Shown: in pieces, positions 61,455 to 64,000 of the stretch | Numbering within the stretch: position 1 is the first letter of the stretch | Layout: the number at the start of each line of letters is the position of its first letter | Source: Caballeronia glathei | GTDB taxonomy: Bacteria; Pseudomonadota; Gammaproteobacteria; Burkholderiales; Burkholderiaceae | NCBI RefSeq assembly: GCF_000698595.1 | Contig: NZ_JFHC01000033.1 | Coordinates: 24,835 to 88,834, forward strand | Direction: 5' to 3' | DNA length: 64,000 nt | The notes under the pieces: model-generated | What the model saw: only the letters and a program-made list of their open reading frames with translations | Told to the model about the DNA's origin: nothing | Databases searched by the model: none | Program-made: the position numbers and the translations under genes

Positions 61455-62675
61455 CTCGATCATCAGTTCGCGGGGCCGATCCCGAACCTCGTCCATCGCC
61501 TGAATGCCATTCACAAGCAGGTTGATCATCACTTGTGCCAGTTCAGTCCGATCGCCCAGGATCGCAGGCAACTCGGGTGCCAGCGTCGCCCTCAACGTAA
61601 CGTCGTGATTCAAGACCTCGCGCTGCACGAGCGCGATGACATCGTTGATGACATCGTTTATGGCCAAAGATGTCATCTGCGAGGGTGTCCGCCTGGTGAG
61701 CATTCGCACGCGCCGCAAGATTTCTCCCGCGTGCAGGCCTTCCTTAATGATGCGTTTCAAGCTCGCTAGCGCTTCGCCCACCTCGGGGGTGTCCCGATCG
61801 AGCCATCGCAGAGCGGCTCCACCGTCGGCAACGATCGCGCCGAGCGGCTGTCCGAGTTCATGAGCCACCGATGCGCCCAATTCCCCGACGGTGGTCACCC
61901 GCGCGAAGCGTTGCAGCTCTTCTTCGATCCGCTTGCGTTCGGTGATATCGGTGCTCGTTTCAAGCATCGCGATCGGCCGGCCCTTCTCATCACGCAGCAG
62001 TGCCCAGCGACTCGCCACTGCGGCTTGTGAACCGTCCCGCCTCGCGTTGATGAGTTCCCCCTCCCAGCGTCCTGCCACGAGCAAGGTTTCGTTGATATCA
62101 CCGAGAGCCGCGGGAAAACGCGTGTGCAAGAGTGAGTGCGCGACTCTACCGATCGCCTCGTCCTTCTTCCATCCGTAGATCGTCTCAGCGCCACTGTTCC
62201 AGTAGGTGATGACGTCGTCCATATCCCGAACCATCACGCTGTCGCGGGTAAGTTCAAGAAGCTTTGCCTGCTCCCGATGAACTTTTCCGAAGCGGCGAAG
62301 GCGTTGCACCAGTGAGGTCACGACCAGCGACGCCGTGAGAAACGCAATCAGCGCTACGACGTCGTTCACCGGATCTATCCTGAAGCTGAACAACGGCCGA
62401 ACGAAGAAATAGTTAAGGCAACCGACAGCGATCACGGAAAATACGGCCGATGCAACGAGGCTGTCCAGCAGAGACAGCAACACGACTTCAATCAGGTACA
62501 CAAGCGCAACGACCGTCAAGTCGCTTCCGAGCCGGAAACACACCCAGGTCGGGACCGCCAGGCCAATAGCGCCGACGGCCAGGATTGCGCTAATTGAGCG
62601 CAGCCCGGCGATTCGACTCGACCTCGACTCCGGGAAGACCGTTTGGTACGCATGGAACGCAAAGCGACGATTCAT
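61206..62675 (-). CDS. Orphan PAS sensor histidine kinase with DUF4118-type membrane sensor
   Basis: A 489-residue kinase. Four N-terminal helices within residues 25-125 (a KdpD/DUF4118-like module), PAS domain 135-250 (VMVRDMDDVITYWNSGAETIYGWKKDEAIGR, PAC end STDITERKRIEEELQ), HisKA H272 (GASVAHELGQPLGAIVAD) and HATPase (VMINLLVNGIQAM, DSGTGID, GMGVGLSI). The layout resembles FixL/DctB-like kinases. No response regulator is adjacent. Its last 249 coding bases overlap hpnK antisense. Confidence 0.9.
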   Translation of the reverse strand: MNRRFAFHAYQTVFPESRSSRIAGLRSISAILAVGAIGLAVPTWVCFRLGSDLTVVALVYLIEVVLLSLLDSLVASAVFSVIAVGCLNYFFVRPLFSFRIDPVNDVVALIAFLTASLVVTSLVQRLRRFGKVHREQAKLLELTRDSVMVRDMDDVITYWNSGAETIYGWKKDEAIGRVAHSLLHTRFPAALGDINETLLVAGRWEGELINARRDGSQAAVASRWALLRDEKGRPIAMLETSTDITERKRIEEELQRFARVTTVGELGASVAHELGQPLGAIVADGGAALRWLDRDTPEVGEALASLKRIIKEGLHAGEILRRVRMLTRRTPSQMTSLAINDVINDVIALVQREVLNHDVTLRATLAPELPAILGDRTELAQVMINLLVNGIQAMDEVRDRPRELMIESRRGIANDLIVAVRDSGTGIDAQNADRLFERFFTTKTEGMGVGLSICRSIIEAHGGTVWATNNARWGATFAFNVPAISKSVE

Positions 62676-63312
62676 TCAGTCTCCAATTCGAATTGGAACT
62701 CGAATCCGCGGCGCGCCGCAACCATGAGCGGCAAGGCAAGGCGAAGTTCGCCATGCGCCACGCCAACAGAGATCCCGCACGGGCTTAGTGCTGCCCGATC
62801 GAGCCGGCGGCCGCTGTCGGGTCGCGTACGTGCCACCACGGGCGGGCCAAGCCATATGGCGGAAAGTCTGCCATATGCGAGAAGATAACCCGCAGCGTAA
62901 AAACCCGGTAGGGTGCGGCGGTCATTCGCGAAGCGTGGTCTGTGGCCGCTTTTTGGAGTGACCGCCATTGGATCGCGCGGCGGCCATTCGACGCCCGCCG
63001 AGCAATCGGCTAGAATGTTGCGCCGCAGCGCACGATGGTGCGCCCTTTCCTCGCTCTCTTCAAGCCACCCATGTAACTCTTCGCGAACCTCCCTTCGTCA
63101 AACAGCCTGACCGACACGAGGTTTGCGGACCTGTTGCGTGCTATATCCGTCTTCGCTTCAAGCGATGCATCGTCGATGCCGCTTTCGATTTTCTTGCATG
63201 GCTCCGTTCGCTTGCGACGCGTCGAGCGCTGCCACGCATTCCGGTCGGACTTCCCAGCAGCGAACGCTTCACGACCGGCCTGTTCGTCAATTGTTATTTT
63301 CAAGCCCTTCCA
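62676..63312. other. 637-base gap between the kinase and SulP genes
   Basis: Holds no confident gene. A minus-strand frame at 63010-63324 (104 codons) overlaps the SulP start and has no recognisable family or ribosome site. The divergent kinase and SulP promoters lie here. No repeats were recognised. Confidence 0.4.
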
Positions 63313-63973
63313 ATGAAAACCCAAACCTTGCGCGAGGAGTGGTTCTCGAACATCCGAGCCGATATTCTCGCTGGCATCGTCGTCGCACTTGCGCTGATTC
63401 CCGAAGCGCTCGCATTCTCCATCATTGCAGGCGTTGATCCAAAGGTCGGCCTGTACGCCGCATTCAGCATCGCGGTGGTATCAGCGATTGCTGGCGGGAG
63501 GCCCGGCATGATCTCCGCCGCCACCGGTGCGGTGGCCTTGGTGATCGTCTCACTCGTCAAGACCCACGGAGTCGAGTACGTGCTCGCGGCAGGCATTCTG
63601 GCCGGCGTATTGCAGATCGGCGCTGGCCTCCTCAAGTTGGGCGCGCTGATGCGATTCGTGTCCCGCTCAGTGATCACTGGCTTCGTCAACGCGCTCGCGA
63701 TTCTGATTTTCCTCGCGCAGATGCCGCAATTGCAGAACGTGCCTGCGTACGTGTATTTGATGGTGGCCGGCGGTCTTGCAATCATCTATCTATTACCGCG
63801 CGTCACGAAAGCGGTGCCGTCTCCTCTGGTCTGTATAGTCGTTTTGACGGCTATTTCGATGGCCATGCATCTGCACTTGCGCACCGTTGGCGATATGGGC
63901 TCGTTTCCGGATCAGCTGCCGGCATTCGCTCTGCCGCAGGTCCCGTTCTCTTTCGATACGCTGCGGATCATCT
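63313..63973 (+). pseudogene. SulP-family anion transporter, apparently interrupted by an insertion sequence
   Basis: About 220 residues of an SLC26/SulP carrier: REEWFSNIRADILAGIVVALALIPEALAFSIIAGVDPKVGLYAAFSIAVVSAIAGGRPGMISAATGAVALVIVSLVKTHGVEYVLAAGILAGVLQI, the canonical SulP signature. Sequence is normal to SFDTLRII, where family proteins continue with a further membrane helix. The frame instead reads CKRPVIPGV within a sequence that matches an IS66-type end. It is broken at 63973 or continues beyond the window. The ATG at 63313 was chosen from the protein start. Confidence 0.72.
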
Positions 63974-64000
63974 GTAAGCGCCCGGTGATCCCAGGGGTTC
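63974..64000. mobile_element. Left terminal inverted repeat of an IS66-family element (partial)
   Basis: The last 27 bases begin GTAAGCGCCCGGTGATCCC, the GTAAGCG type of terminus shared by IS66-family elements, which make 8-bp target duplications. It breaks the SulP reading frame. The element runs off the window, so transposase genes cannot be seen. Direct repeat GATCATCT (63966-63973) would be the expected target duplication. Confidence 0.6.

Noticed and set aside
63010..63324. 104-codon minus-strand gene before SulP
   Set aside because: Overlaps the SulP start and has no family features or ribosome site; the SulP frame is clearly the real one.

Overview
The window is high-GC proteobacterial DNA with dense, short-spaced genes, many GTG/TTG starts and stop/start overlaps of the ATGA, GTGA and TGATG type. 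Gene content points to a Burkholderiaceae member (Burkholderia, Paraburkholderia or Caballeronia): many LysR, GntR and MFS genes, a citrate-synthase-like protein with an HTH domain, DUF2970 and hopanoid side-chain genes. No rRNA, tRNA or CRISPR array was seen.

Bases 1-45,040 are a chain of catabolic modules, each with its own transporter and regulator. (1) 1-8,703: two family III CoA-transferases, an HMG-CoA-lyase-like enzyme, an HTH/citrate-synthase-like protein, two tandem paralogous MFS carriers and an SMP-30 lactonase. (2) 9,136-11,474: a PhyH-type dioxygenase divergent from a LacI-type regulator, followed by a small DUF2970 protein and a COG4705-type membrane protein. (3) 13,889-16,929: an isocitrate-lyase/PEP-mutase-like lyase, an MFS carrier and a GntR regulator, beside the remnant of a MocR-type regulator. 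(4) 17,052-27,288: two GntR and one LysR regulator, a glutaredoxin-DinB fusion, a complete NMT1/tauABC-like importer and a LeuC/LeuD/isocitrate-lyase-like trio that looks like an alkyl-maleate hydratase plus malate-lyase pathway. (5) 27,400-27,956: four tandem 140-bp repeats. (6) 28,589-36,022: a polyamine-type ABC importer, an M24 homologue lacking the Asp metal ligands, an amidohydrolase and a LysR regulator. (7) 36,263-38,488: beta-carbonic anhydrase and an exported DUF3616 protein. (8) 38,604-45,040: M20 carbamoylase-like amidase, alpha/beta hydrolase, aminotransferase, SDR, MFS carrier and GntR regulator.

Bases 45,224-61,454 form a second kind of region, built on extended hopanoid synthesis. 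It holds two modules, each beside an OmpR-type two-component system: hpnJ-hpnI-hpnL (minus strand, 47,299-50,979) and hpnI-hpnJ-hpnK (plus strand, 57,642-61,454). Direct repeats of a CTTAAG-like hexamer with an 11-bp period (CTTAAG-N5-CTTAAG, the PmrA/BasR/QseB box type) lie upstream of the second regulator, a small membrane protein gene, both COG4705-type genes (one of them 40 kb away) and both hpn modules. My main inference is a PmrAB-like envelope-stress regulon that controls hopanoid head-group modification.

The right end carries an orphan PAS histidine kinase whose 3' end runs 249 bp into hpnK, and a SulP-type transporter gene that appears to be cut at 63,974 by the terminal repeat of an IS66-family element. 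All functional calls come from reading motifs in the sequence; no database search was possible.
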